Shown: positions 1 through 11,340 of the stretch, piece after piece | How positions within the stretch are numbered: the first letter of the stretch is position 1 | How the letters are laid out: each line of letters opens with the position of its first letter | Source of the DNA: Apostichopus japonicus | Taxonomy: Eukaryota > Echinodermata > Holothuroidea > Aspidochirotida > Stichopodidae | NCBI RefSeq assembly: GCF_037975245.1 | Contig: NC_092581.1 | Span: 17,787,303-17,847,302, forward strand | Reading direction: 5' to 3' | DNA: 60,000 bases | Notes under the pieces: model-generated | The model's input: the letters and a program-made list of their open reading frames with translations, nothing else | Databases searched by the model: none | Told to the model about the DNA's origin: nothing | Position numbers and translations under genes: made by a program

Positions 1-819
1 TAGCCTAAATATCCTGTAAGCATAAGACGGCACCATTTCAGGTCAAAATTGTATTTATTTTTCACTGGGATCACCTTCTCATTCCCTACACGAGAATCGC
101 CGGGTTTCATTGAACCAGGGCCACACCCCTCCTTTTAAGATCCATATAGGTCCTTCCCGTGCAGTGTGTGTGTGTGGGGGGGGGGGGGCGGATTCAAAGT
201 CATCTAATTTGGGTGGGGCATGAACCATTGTGGAGGCCTTGTCAGAAGCTGATCAAGGATTTAATAAAGAACAGGTCTGCCAGTCATGTGATCGTTCAAG
301 CCGACTCCCTTGTAGGAGTGTCTGGGGGTCCTCCCACTTTAGGAAAATTTAAATGATGCATTCTGCAAATCCATTTTATAACTCGTCTATTATTAGGTAT
401 TTAACTGCAAGGTTGTGCAGTACTCTCGAAGTTTGTTTTTAGGTTGAATATGAAGATTAAAAGTCCTTAGACCCCCTGGTCTCCAATTCTCATCGGTATC
501 ATTTGCTGGAGTTATGATGACCAGACTGACAGATGTGTGCTCTTAGCATCAGTTTAACATCAGCGCCTGACCCGTCAGTTCTCATCTCTTCTTTCATTAA
601 TTAGTTGCATTTCACTTAGAATGAACAAACTGATAAATCATAACTTCATGTCAGTAAATTTTACAACGATGCGTCTTGTAGTAACAATCCCTCTTTCATT
701 TCCCTCTTCCCTAGCTCCCCTCATTCTCCTTCCCTATCCCATTCCCTCCTTCTCTCCCTCCATCCTTCCCTTCCTCCACACATAGGCCTACCCTTCCTTC
801 TACTCATTCGCTTTATTGA
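1..819. other. No gene recognised; left flank of nested transposon block
   Basis: No frame here looks coding. The stretch holds a G-run near 175-187 and a pyrimidine-rich tract around 690-800 just before the transposon block. Nothing else is recognisable. Confidence 0.5.
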
Positions 820-954
820 TTGACGGTCAGGCGCCGCGGAACGGAAAAATTATTGGGGGGGCTAATGTGTGGAGACTATCAGAGCCGTATATACGGCTCT
901 GGAGTATGGAACGCCAAAAGCGCAATGCATTTCGTTGCCTCGATCGATTTCGCC

Positions 955-1134
955 TCCTTCTATTTCGTTGCCTCCTTTTATTTCGTTGCCTCCTTTTATT
1001 TCGTTGCCTCCTTTTATTTCGTTTCCTCCTTCTATTTCGTTGCCTCCTTCTATTTTGCTGCCTCCACCTATTTCGTTGCCTCGTTCTACATCGTTGCCTC
1101 GTTCGATTTCGTTGCCTCGATTGAATTCGCCTGG
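955..1134. repeat. 18-bp minisatellite, left arm of foldback element
   Basis: About ten degenerate units of an 18-bp sequence with core TTTCGTTGCCTCC. The period is a multiple of three and the unit lacks stops, which makes long spurious frames (Arg/Gln/Asn-rich on one strand, Leu/Phe-rich on the other). It is the inverted partner of 2457-2700. Confidence 0.9.
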
Positions 1135-2169
1135 TTATGTTAATTAGGTATTGCAGGCATGCATTGGTGGGCGGAACTTTTTTCTCCTTCGGTCGCGACG
1201 GGCCGGTTAACGCGAACGTTACCTGGTCGATCACAGTGCCTAGCACGTACTGAGCAGCCTAGCACCGTTTGAACGTAGCAGCCACTAAGAGCAGCCACTA
1301 ACAGCAGCCAATAGTGTATACATCAACGTTACACGCCGTTGGCCACTTATGTTTGTACACTGTGACGAGCGCTGGGTACGCTGTGGCGGGAAAGTGGATC
1401 CCCAGCAGCCACTAAGGGCAGCCTAAATTAGCGGACAATAACAAGACTGCTACTTTTTCGTACCTGTTTTAAAGCGATAATAATTAACGCTATGAATACT
1501 GTAAAATGCCAATAATTGCACCATATGAGAGAGAAGAAGTTGCTCTTTCATGTGTTATAATTTTGGAATTAAATGGTGGACGATTTCTGCATCCATATTG
1601 AACTGAAACTTGTGATCCTACCAAATCTTGTGGAGAAAGGCGTAAATTGCGACAATTTTTATACCATTTTTTTCTTTTTTTCTTCTTCAAATGTCTAAAC
1701 AATTAATTTATGAGAATATGCAACAGTCAAGAGAGGTACAATGACGATGTTAAGTTATTCCTCTTACACGTGGTATGAAAAAACAGCCAGTAACACTTTG
1801 ATCTATTGAAATTTGATGGCTACAAACTGTTCGATCCTAACAGGAGTGGGATGCAAATGGGAAAATTAGCTCGAAACGCGCGGTAATGTGTTATGATCCA
1901 AACGTATTATTATTTCAAAATCCATTAATTTAAGTTATCGACCTAGTTAGGAGGTTCGGTTAGCATCACATCAAAGAATAAAATTTCTTCTTTCACGTGT
2001 TATACCTACTATTGGTAACAAAGCCGATTTTTTTTTACCAAAAGTGGCCTAAAAGTTTTAAAATATTGATTAATTTTTTTATTCTTCAAAATCGATTAAG
2101 TTGAGTTATGGAGCCTATTGAGATGTCCGGTTAGCACCACATTAAAGTAGACAGGTTCATCTTTCACGT

Positions 2170-2456
2170 GGTATACCTCTACTATCGGTAATAAAAAATG
2201 ATTTCTTGACCAAAAGTGGCCTCAAAGTTTTAACCCCGATACGGACATCTTTAAACGCGCTGTATATACGTAATGTTTAATGATCAGAAAACTGTTTATT
2301 TTATTTTTTTCTTCAAAATCGATTAACCTTAGTTATGGAGCCTACATTTTCTGATCATTACACATTATGTATACAGCGCGTTTAGAGATGTCCGTATCGG
2401 GGTTAAAACTTTAAGGCCACTTTTGGTCAAGAAATCATTTTTGTTACCGGTAGTAG
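2170..2456. repeat. Central inverted repeat of foldback element
   Basis: Two arms of roughly 110-125 bp (about 2170-2297 and 2346-2456) are near-perfect reverse complements. They share GTCCGTATCGGGGTTAAAAC in opposite orientations and flank about 50 bp. The left arm also belongs to a degenerate direct repeat: similar sequence with CACGTG and CCAAAAGTGGCCT starts near 1970 and again near 2130. Confidence 0.85.
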
Positions 2457-2700
2457 ATAATAGAACGAGGCAACGAAATCAAAGGAGGCAACGAAATCAA
2501 AGGAGACAACGAATTAGAAGGAGGCGACGAAATAAAAGGAGGCAACGATATCAAACGAGGCAACAAAACCAAAGGAGGCAACGAAATAGAACGAGGCAGC
2601 AAAATAGAATGAGGCAACGAAATAAAAGGAGGCAACGAAATAGAAGGAGGCAACGAAATAAAAGGAGGCAACGAAATAGAAGGAGGCGAAATCGATCGAG
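2457..2700. repeat. 18-bp minisatellite, right arm of foldback element
   Basis: About thirteen degenerate 18-bp units with core GGAGGCAACGAAA, the reverse complement of the left arm. The open frames across it are artefacts of the stop-free period. Confidence 0.9.
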
Positions 2701-2838
2701 GCAACGAAATGCGTTGCGCTTTTGGCGTTCCATACTGGAGACTATCTAAGCGGAGCGCCACCATCGGTTGGCGCGGAGCGTATAAGAAAATTTTGGGTTT
2801 TTTCAAACCCCAGATGGCCGGAAACGGCACTTCCAGAG

Positions 2839-3516
2839 GGGACAAACTAAAACGAATGACAGCGAATCACCGAATGACAATTGACTTTGTACAGGGTTAA
2901 ATATCATTCGCGAATGACAGCGAATGACAGCGAATGACAACGAATGACAACGAATGACAACGAAGGACAGTGGTGAGAAGAGATAGAATGAGTGGGTGGA
3001 GTAAATGCGGTTATTGGTTTTCTGCGCAAAAATGATTTGAGGAAAATCGCATGTTACGTGGTTGCAGGGTTTTGGTGTAATTTACGAATAGAAACCACAG
3101 GGAAAGTTTTTTGTTGTTGTGAGAATGCGCTTGAGTGCTGTGCTTTTGACATTTACCTCTGTAGATGTATATAGAAAGATAACTGAAGCCGTTTCAAGAT
3201 GATAGTATTGTTAGTTTCTAACAATTAATATCGGAAAAATGACGTTAAATTTACTTTTCAAAACCAGACTTACAATTTCGCTTACTATAAGGTGCGTTAG
3301 TATCTTGTCCGTACTTTACTAGATCTGTAAGCCACGCACTTCGCGTCCACTCGGTTTGCGTGGCTTTAATATACCCACTGAACTGTGATACGGTTGAAGC
3401 AAATGTCTGTGCTGTCATTATTGTCATTCGTTTTAGTCAACGCAATTTTTTAGTGTGTACAACATATTGTCATTCGTTATGTGTAACGCAATTGTCATTC
3501 GTTTTAGTAACACCCC
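2839..3516. mobile_element. GGG-ended DNA element with 8-bp target duplication
   Basis: It is flanked by a perfect 8-bp duplication, TTCCAGAG (2831-2838 and 3517-3524). The related uninterrupted copy at 57542-58629 has the corresponding site once. Ends are GGGACAAACTAAAACGAATGAC-like and its partner, sharing the 15-bp core ACTAAAACGAATGAC. Tandem units of about 9-10 bp (CGAATGACAA) lie at 2855-2970, with reversed copies near 3410-3505. The interior shows no convincing gene. The superfamily is unclear: 8-bp duplications with GG ends suit Merlin-like or other families rather than classic CAG-ended hAT. Confidence 0.75.
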
Positions 3517-3694
3517 TTCCAGAGTATTTTATGCTGCGAATACCTAGCCCTAAAATATGGGTCTCAAGCCTGCAATTCTTAGATTGCACGTAAAAGTCTG
3601 TAAAAACATTGTAATTTGTATATTCGATGGTGTTTTAAGAGAGTAGCTATTACTCGTAGTGTACTCGCAAAGACGTTTTTGAGTGTAGTAAGGG

Positions 3695-4094
3695 CAGTGG
3701 CGGAGCTAGGGGTCAGGGGGGGGGGCAAGAATGGTCTGTAGGGGCGCTTTCGACACTATCTAAGCGGAGCGCCACCACAGGTTGGCGCGGAGCGTACAGA
3801 AAATTTTTAGGTAAAGTTACTCCATAGATTGCAGGAACTGACCCTTTCCGGGCCTTGCTAATTTGCAGATAAACGGAGAATAAATAGGTGTCGTCGCCAT
3901 TTTGTCGGAAAATTACACCAACAGAATATGACAAATGTCAATAGGTATATGAGAGCGCAATAAATAGTCAATAATCGCGAATAAGTTAAAAGTAGTGAAA
4001 AGCTGAAAAGGGCGCCAGCAGTCCATTTGAGTCCGTCAGGAGGGGGGGGGGGGGGGTCCGCCCCCTGACTGTATATATGGACGCTCCGCCACTA
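3695..4094. mobile_element. 400-bp hAT-like MITE nested in copy A
   Basis: Terminal inverted repeats CAGTGGCGGAGC...GCTCCGCCACTA with a perfect 8-bp duplication AGTAAGGG (3687-3694 and 4095-4102). It holds a GC-rich hairpin module near 3760-3800 and G/C runs at both sides. The same element occurs inverted at 57918-58313, inside the same host element and at the same target octamer. Further copies are at 54246-54578 and 56314-56690. There is no coding sequence. Confidence 0.9.
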
Positions 4095-4485
4095 AGTAAG
4101 GGGATGTTGGAGAACTGGCTGAAATGAGGCAAGTCATTGGCCTAAGACGATGTTGTGTTACGCTTACCGGTACTCACACTAACTGCTTCCACTTTTCACG
4201 GGGCGTGAAGACGCGGTTGGGGTGACAATGTGGTCTATAGCCAGGGGACGGTCCGAGGGACCAGGGTCCCCCAGCAATTACTAAAATTATTACACCTATA
4301 TAGTATACGTGTGCATCGGACAGATCGACAAGTATGCATTGAAAAATGGGCAGATGCACGTTTCGGAGCCTTGGTAAATATTGGGGGGGCTTATCATGCA
4401 TTTGCCCCCTCAATTTTTTCATTGGGGGCTGAGCCCCCCCCCCAAGCCCCCCCCCCCCCCCGGTTCCGCCGCCACTGTTGACGGC

Positions 4486-7140
4486 TACGTTTTAGAAAAT
4501 ATGATTACGTCATCATACTGCATTTCTGAACTCGGGGAAATTGCGAGTGTGGGTATAAGCGTTTGGGATAGATGGCGCTAGATCAAAAAGTTTACTTACC
4601 TACTCTAGCGCGATTACCTACACACGAGGCCAGACCAAAGTACTTCAGTTCTAACAAATGTGTGTCCCCCGACTCCCCCACTCCCCCTCCCCAGCCCCAG
4701 CCCCCTCCAACCATAATGAAAATGCTAATCATAAAACGTATAATAATAATAACGTAAATGAATGAACAAAATATTAATCATTAATAAAATTTGTAATTTA
4801 GAATAGATTATTTCTGCATACTTACAGGGAATATAGGCTTCAATAATATATATGCTAACGAAACATCAAATTTACTGCATTTTGCCCGGCCGCCCGAACA
4901 ATGTGCGACGATAGGCCTATATAGTCATAATCTCTATACACGCATTGCTGTGAGGTATATGGCAGGAAATGACATCGCAATTGCAAAGGGATAAACCGGA
5001 AGAACGGAGGGGAAAGTCTGGACAAAAATGTAAATATTTATTTATGTTTTTGAACGACTACAGTTTTGGCAGCCCTGCTATTCTTAATTCTATACATATA
5101 ATGTGGGCAGGGTAGCTGGTAGCAAGCTTGCATTCATCTGTTCTTCCTCTCCACTATTTTTGCTTCGTATTTATCCGGAACTTTGATGTTTTTGTACCGT
5201 GTTGCTTTTTCGTTTTTCTCCTTCGATCTATTTGACCTTTGTCCTGTTTCATCGGCGATGGAATTGTTTGCAAGAAAGTCGATGAATGGTGGAATTCCTG
5301 TCTCCTTGGCTAAACCCATTCCCAGCCAGACCCGTAGCCAGAATTTTGACAATTTTAAGGAGGAGCATCATCAATCTAAGGGGTCATAATACTCGTGTCC
5401 ACCTATCACTTGTGAAGTATTTGTACACGTGATGGTGTTACAGATGGTGTGGGTGGGTGGGGAGGCAGTGGTAAGCACGGAGTGGCATGACCCTCTGTTT
5501 CCCGGTCTGGCTACGTTCCTGTCCTTCCCCTTCCCTCCTCCATTGATGAATTATATAATAAAGACCTACATTTTACGTGCATTTACCACATTGTCCGTTA
5601 AATAATAATGATGACTTGTCCGTTTCTTTTTGACTCTTCTCCCAGACGGGGTCAATAGTTTGTAAAATGTCATTGCACGATGATAATTGATAAACCACGT
5701 AATCCATTTTATGTTTTACTCCAATAATCCCCGAAGTGGCTTAAAACCAGATGTCAGCTTTCACGGTTTTTTTCTCTCACATATCCCGGTGTATACCGAT
5801 GTATTATAACCTATAGTGAGAACTTATACTAGATGTTTCTACAATTGGACGTAAATTAGCAAGTAATTAGTGATTCCTTTTGGTTCCTAAAACAATTTGA
5901 CAACTTAGAAGTATCACATGCATATAAACAGTAAACTGGATTGCTTTCAAATTTTTAGACCTTGTTCTTTTTATTTAAAATTTAAATTGACATTGATATA
6001 CAGTCACATATACTTTGTTTACATTTTGATGACTTTAATATTAAAAGACAAAAGAACAGAAAGTATATAACCAAACAGAAATTCTAGAAAAGCATGTTTT
6101 AACAATTTCACTCTAATTGTGCCATGGCGACCTCTTCAATTAACCGATTTATGTTATTAACTTAAATATCCTGTTTGCCGATATTCCCGGATGAAGGTCA
6201 AACCAATAGAGACTATTCTGTTATTAGAGATAATATATTCATTATTGATGCACTGTTTTCTCATATGGAACATTGACCATTCATATAGGAAAACAGAACA
6301 GATTGTCAACTTAAAGATCATGATTGAAAAATGGGGTGATGCTTTTTCAACTTTTGAAGAAGTGAACTACACCAGACTTGTCCCACTTGTTCGTTACAGA
6401 GGGATCACTTCTCGGTCGAAGACCCCTGCGATTAACTAATCTGCTTTATTTTAAAATAGGCCTTTAGTCCAGGGTCATTGTAAACTCATTATTTCTAATT
6501 TCGTATTGGATTTAAGCTAAAAAAAACATAATAAAAAAGATGGCATGATGACTGATTGGGCTTAAGTGACATCTGGTTGTAGAGGCTAGTAACTTCTTTG
6601 GTTTTAAATTTGTCTCAAACTCCTTCACTTGTTTGGCATTTCCCTCGTAAGTCTTTTCAGTACATTTGTGTTTTGATTCCATGATGTTATCGTCGTTCTT
6701 CTGTGCAAGACTTCTCCAGTTATCCAGAAAGTTTGAACTTTGAGGCTTGAAGGTTTGAACAGATAATGGTTATCTTGATAAATCTATATGAGAGAAAGGT
6801 TCAAGGATATTGAACCTTTAAACACTGGATTAGACGAACAGCGCTCTCGCTTCGAGTGTGCAGTGCCAGTGTGTATAAGTCATGCAGGAGGCCCATCCAC
6901 CTCTCTCCCACCCCTTCACCAAACCAGCCACCCCCACCCCCTCGTCCACGTATAGGTTGCACGTTTGTATGAAAACAATTTTAATCCAAACATCGAATTG
7001 CCGAATTTTGTGTCTTCAGCCATGTTAGTGGTATATTTCAACATACGGTAGAGTGTATTAGCATCACTGTATTACAGATGTGAGCAAAACTGTTAGAATA
7101 AATATATACAATTTTGATCCAATATAGGAGGCCATAGTGA
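4486..7140. other. No clear gene; AT-rich with scattered repeat pieces
   Basis: Most of this stretch shows no coding signal. A possible small hAT-like remnant lies near 5325-5515, between an inward CGTAGCCAG and an outward CTGGCTACGTTCCTG, without a matching target duplication. The only frame that looks protein-like is at 5134-5318 and is listed separately. Confidence 0.4.
5134..5318 (-). CDS. Possible coding fragment, function unknown
   Basis: An open frame of about 60 codons runs from an ATG near 5318 to a stop at 5134. Its composition is protein-like: a mixed N-terminal half (motif GIPPFIDFLANN) followed by a strongly Lys/Arg/Glu-rich half ending VERKNR. No family is recognised. It abuts a probable transposon remnant upstream, so it could be an exon, a broken gene or chance. 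No splice structure or poly(A) signal was established. Confidence 0.2.
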
Positions 7141-7262
7141 AAAAGCAGGGGCGGATCCAGGGGGGGGCCCGGGGGGGCCCGGGCCCCCCCTTTTTGAAAA
7201 TCCTGATTTTTTTTTTTTTTTTTTTTTTTACCGCGTTCGAGGGAAAGTGCCCCATGCGTGAT

Positions 7263-8596
7263 CAGTGGCGTAGCTACGGGGGGCCTGAAATTGCAGACAT
7301 GAGATCCATATTTTCAGGCTAGGTACATGCTGCTTAGAATACTCGGGAAGTGCCGTTTCCGGCCATCTGGGGTGTTTGTAAAGCCAAAAATGTTCTTGTA
7401 CGCTCCGCGCCAACCGATGATGGCGCTCCGCTTAGATAGTCTTACGTTCAGGCGCGGCTGGACCAGTCAGACCCCCCCCCCCTGTCACAAATCCTGCATC
7501 CGCCCCTGATATGTCATTGAATATTCCACAAAACAACTTTTTATGTCCACGAAACTGTCGAAACATGATTTTCACTACTGGTAGAGATATAAAATATTGG
7601 GAATTCTGAATTTCCTGCAAACATGCGGCTGTGCCTGTTCAATACTCACTACTGTATCGCCTTAAAAAATGATGAGTGGAAATAGTTTCTCCGGGACCGT
7701 ATCGTATCGTGGGTATCGAGTGCGTCTGATATACGAACGTACGTAGTACGTACGTACGTACGTCTATGATGATATGCACTGTACTGTACTGATAAAAACA
7801 TAGGTGAATTTCACTCCATGGGAGTGATCACTGAGCACATTCCGGTATAAGAGTGAATTTCCACTCCATTGGAGTAAATCTTAACTCCTAAAAGAGTTAC
7901 ATTCACTCATATTAGGAGTGAGGGTTAACTCCAATAGAGTTAAATTTTACTCTTAATTTGAAGTGCGCCGAGTGATCACTCCAATGGAATGAAATCCACT
8001 CATTTGTTTTTAGAGTGTTGCTAGATATAGGAAGAAGAAATTTACATACCAATACATGTTATCGGTCATCGATTGGCACAAAAAGCCAGATTCTGATGAC
8101 AGCTGCCTCAAGAAACCCAATAAATGGCCTAATAAGCACCGAGCCATCAATGTGGACCATTACCGAAACATCGATGCGTGTTAGTCTTCCACCCCCTTCC
8201 TCTAATGCTATTTAAGTCCACATGTGGGCATATCCTGCAAATCTACCGGTAGCCCACAGGGGTTTGAGTTGGGAGAAAGGCCTTGACAGCTTGAAACGAC
8301 AAATGATGCCAACTTCCCTCAAGTTAAAAGTCTGGCTGAGTTGGCAAGGCCAGTCAGCATGAAAGAGAAAAAACTTTTTTTGCATTTCTGTCACCAAAGT
8401 TGCACATCTTTTTGGTTGCTATTTTGCCTCACAGGTGCCATCTCCTGCGATCTGGGGGGTGCTGAAATCTCAAATTTTCTCTGTACGCTCCGCGCCAACC
8501 AAGGTGGCGCTCCGCTTAGATAGTAAACTCCGCCCCCCCACAAGAAAGAACAGCCCCCCATGCCCCCCCACTCAAAAAATCCTAGCTACGCCACTG
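7263..8596. mobile_element. hAT-like element with perfect 14-bp ends
   Basis: Ends are CAGTGGCGTAGCTA and its exact reverse complement TAGCTACGCCACTG. Flanks are TGCGTGAT (7255-7262) and TGCGTGTA (8597-8604), a probable decayed 8-bp duplication (6/8). It contains two copies of the GC-rich hairpin module (about 7340-7440 and 8446-8523) and a nested 220-bp inverted-repeat element (7793-8012). A stray end, TGCATCCGCCCCTG at about 7495-7509, shows remains of another element. An outer pair of ends (CAGGGGCGGATCCAG near 7147 and CTGGATCCGCCACTG near 9018) may mark an enclosing element, but their flanks do not match. Confidence 0.6.
7793..8012. mobile_element. 220-bp MITE made of ACTCC/GGAGT palindromes
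   Basis: Bounded by TAAAAACA and TGTTTTTA, with imperfect inverted repeats of about 45 bp that share GAGTGATCACT. The interior is dense in GGAGT/ACTCC pairs able to form several hairpins. TA at each outer edge suggests a TA target duplication, as in Tc1/mariner-type MITEs, but the superfamily is inferred. There is no coding potential. Confidence 0.65.
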
Positions 8597-8839
8597 TGCG
8601 TGTAATTTTTTGTAAAATAAATTTGCAAAAAGAGTACACCATCATTCTGATAAAGTGAAGGTGAGAGGGGCACTCTGACTGCATCAATAGTCTCCATCTG
8701 GAAGGGGGCATCCAAGATGAAATGGCCTGGAGTAGCCTGGTAAAAAGTAGTTTGCATCACCACCTACTCCCCAAAGACGTAAATCCCAGCTCATTGCTCG
8801 AAATTGCAAATATATGCCCGGCAAACCATGAATACATGA

Positions 8840-9018
8840 TTTATTGGAAATAAATTTTACTCCAAACTTTCACGAAAAGTAGCACCAGATTGCACCGAGG
8901 ACCTCCATATTTTGAGAAATTTTCCCAAAGGGGAGGGGGGCACCCACTCCCCTTAGACCCCTCCCCCAGGACGACGATTAGGCATTTCCCATCTGGGCCC
9001 CCCCTTCGGCGAATTCCT
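8840..9018. mobile_element. Right end of a hAT-like element (partial)
   Basis: The sequence runs through CTCCCCTTAGACCCCTCCCCCAGGACGACGATT and finishes CTGGATCCGCCACTG at about 9018. The same internal segment recurs near 33841-33930, 39190-39270, 20640-20740 and (inverted) 46390-46500, so it is a repeat family. The left end was not located with a matching target duplication. Confidence 0.5.
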
Positions 9019-9578
9019 GGATCCGCCACTGAAAAGCACCAAATAAATCAATAAAGAGGCAAAAGCGAAAAAGAAAACTAGCGATAATGAACAAGATATT
9101 TTGTGGTGAATGATTCCGATTATCGGGCCCTCCTTCGGTTGCTGGTCCGCCAAGTTGCTGTAATTTCTTTTGTTGTTCGTGTCCTTATAAAGGACTGAAC
9201 AAAGAGAGTACGATGAAGCCATAAAACTATGCTAGTTAACTGCTAACTTAAAGCAAGTCCCTATTGAATGCCAGCTATACAATAAGCCATTTCAATTTTC
9301 CAACTATATACACACTCGTAGAATGACGTCACCGATTATAAACGAGTATGCTAAAACTTAGGTGGCACTCTTTGTTACTATAAATTATTTAGGAGAAAGA
9401 AAAAAAGAGATCTCTGTTGATTTATGAATTTTTCAGCTTTCCGCCTTGCTATTCACAATTCCAAATGCGCAGAATGACGTCAACGATGATGCAAACACCA
9501 AACTCATGTATATCTTCAAAATTCAGAAGCTGACTAATTTTTGCTCCTGTAATAATAGAGAAAATAATTTGAAAGTAA

Positions 9579-9932
9579 CTTATAATACTGAATATATTAA
9601 TCAAACCGCTTATCGAAAAATATTAAATGATGTATCCGCTTCGTGTGAAATTATATACATATGCTTCGCTTGACCTGGTCCAAGATTGAGATACGCACAC
9701 GGTTATTCGAAGGCACTTCATTAAACTTCCAAAACACATTATATAAAAAAAAAACTTATAATATTGAATATATTAATCAAATCGCTTATCGAAAAATATT
9801 AAATGATGTATCCGCGTCGTGTGAAATTATATACATATGCTTCGCTTGACCTGGTCCAAGATTGAGATACGCACACGGTTATTCGAAGGCACTTCATTAA
9901 ACTTCCAAAACACATTATATAAAAAAAAAACT
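9579..9932. repeat. Recent tandem duplication, two 176-bp units
   Basis: Units begin at 9579 and 9755 and are nearly identical, differing at a handful of bases. Each ends in a run of about ten A's before ACTT. The duplication also creates two matching frames with the same C-terminal residues, which are not taken as genes. Confidence 0.9.
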
Positions 9933-10028
9933 TCAGATAGTCGCAGAATTGTCTTGAAATATGGAATCCTGTAGAGCTCATTTGATCAATTTTGTCTCGG
10001 TCGAATGTAAACAGCTATCTCTCATACG

Positions 10029-10034
10029 TTTATT
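10029..10034 (-). promoter_or_regulatory. Poly(A) signal AATAAA of minus-strand alpha-tubulin
   Basis: AATAAA on the minus strand about 175 bases past the stop codon at 10208, giving a 3'UTR of normal length. Confidence 0.6.
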
Positions 10035-10207
10035 TGCATTCGTTGGTGAAAAAAAAACAGGTGTTGTCTACATATGATCTTTTACCATTACGACAATATG
10101 ATAGAAATATACGGAATTAACTCAATACATAGTTAATTATATACAAGCCAGTTATCCCTCGTAGTGGTTCAGACAGAAATACTTGTTAAACGTTTCTCCT
10201 TCCCCTT

Positions 10208-11340
10208 TCATATTTCATCGTCTGTATCGACATCACTGTTATCACTCAAGTCGCTGCCTAGCTCCTCATAATCCTTCTCTAGGGCAGCAAGATCTTCCCT
10301 TGCTTCCATAAATTCCCCTTCCTCCATCCCTTCACCCACGTACCAATGGACAAACGCCCTCTTGGCGTACATCAGGTCAAACTTATGGTCAAGACGAGCC
10401 CAGGCCTCGGCAATGGCGGTGGTGTTACTCAACAGGCAAGCTGATCTATTTACTTTAGCAAGATCGCCGTCTGGAATGGCTGACGGGGGCGTGGCGTTGA
10501 TGCCAATTTTAAAGCCCACGGGTCGCCATTCAACGAACTGTATGCTTCGTTGCGTCTTTAGAGAGGCGATCGCAGTGTTAATTTCGCTGGGTACGACGTC
10601 GCCTCTATAGAGTATGCAACAAGCCATGTATTTGCCCCGATTGAGGTCGCACTTCACCATGAGGTTAGACGGATCGAAACACCCGCTGGTTATATCACTG
10701 ATGGTAAACTGTTCGTGGTATGCCTTTTGAATGGACAGTAAAGGAGCGTATGTGACCAAGGGGAAATGGATTCGCGGGTATGGTACAAGATTAGTTTGGA
10801 AGTCAGACAGATCCACGTTGAGAGCGCCACCAAACCGAAGAGATGACGTAATGCTGGAAACGACCTGCGCAATGAGGCGGTTCATATTGGCGAAGGTTGG
10901 CCTTTCAATGTCCAGATTTCTCCGACAAATGTCATAAATAGCTTCATTATCAACCATAAATGTGCACTCGGAATGATCGAACGACGCATGTGTAGTAAGC
11001 ACCGCATTGTATGGTTCCACCACCGCACTGGCAACGTTTGGAGAAGGGAAGACTACAAAGGAGTGCTTTATTTTCTTCTTGCCATAGTCTTGTGACAGTC
11101 GTTCCATTAAAAGTGATGAAAATCCAGATCCCGTACCTCCGCCGAAGCTTTGAAAAATAAGGAAGCCTTGACAAGCCGTGCATTGTTCGACTGATTTCCG
11201 GAGCCGGTCTAGTACCTCCTCAATATATCCACGACCGATTGAGTAATGACCTCTGGCATAGTTATTAGCGGCATCCTCTTTACCAGATATTAGCTGTTCT
11301 GGGTGGAACAATCGTCTTCTGGGCCCAGTTCTGATTTCAT
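10208..11340 (-). CDS. Divergent alpha-tubulin, exon 3 (residues 76 to end)
   Basis: This is the large last exon of an alpha-tubulin predicted at 452 residues (family 448-455), the subunit that forms alpha/beta heterodimers of microtubules. Conserved features are the GTP-binding GGGTGSG loop, the VVEPYN and MVDNEAIYD segments, and the C-terminal helix [12 protein letters not shown]. Departures from canonical alpha-tubulin, in canonical numbering, include Glu254 to Asp ([10 protein letters not shown]), Asp245 to Gly, His139 to Gln and Cys347 to Arg, plus one extra residue near the KKSKLEF segment. The tail ends [10 protein letters not shown]: it is Asp-rich and has no terminal Tyr or Phe. The acceptor TTTTTACAG precedes the exon, and phase 1 splits the Asp76 codon. 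The fully open frame argues against a pseudogene. It may be a tissue- or germline-restricted isotype. Confidence 0.95.

Larger units (their letters stand above)
881..2736. mobile_element. Foldback/MULE-like element inside copy A
   Basis: The 10-bp sequence GGAGACTATC occurs on both sides (871-880 and 2737-2746), and the uninterrupted sequence is present once in the related copy at 57542-58629, so this is an insertion. The ends are long inverted repeats: AGTATGGAACGCC near 903 and its reverse complement GGCGTTCCATACT at 2724-2736, continuing inward through arms of an 18-bp minisatellite. The left end carries an additional 20-bp perfect palindrome, AGAGCCGTATATACGGCTCT (881-900), missing at the right end. 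A 9-10 bp duplication with long repeated arms is typical of Mutator-like or foldback elements. The superfamily is inferred. No protein is recognisable inside. Confidence 0.75.
828..4477. mobile_element. hAT-like non-autonomous element (copy A), heavily nested
   Basis: The element starts CAGGCGCCGCGGAAC and ends GTTCCGCCGCCACTG, which are imperfect terminal inverted repeats of hAT type (CAG...CTG). It is flanked by TTGACGGT (820-827) and TTGACGGC (4478-4485), an 8-bp target duplication with one mismatch, the length expected for hAT. Its own sequence is only about 0.7 kb. The rest is three later insertions: a foldback element (881-2736), a 678-bp element (2839-3516) and a 400-bp hAT MITE (3695-4094). 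An inverted relative lies at 57542-58629. No transposase frame is visible, so mobilisation would need a partner in trans. Open frames inside it are repeat translations. Confidence 0.85.

Noticed and set aside
827-1246. Long overlapping frames in several phases (Arg/Gln/Asn-rich and Leu/Phe-rich)
   Set aside because: Translations of a stop-free 18-bp minisatellite; the same happens on the inverted arm at 2423-2845.
7147-9018. A larger enclosing hAT-like element with GGCGGATCCAG ends
   Set aside because: The ends match as inverted repeats, but the flanking octamers (TGAAAAAG and AAAAGCAC) do not, so the pairing is unproven.
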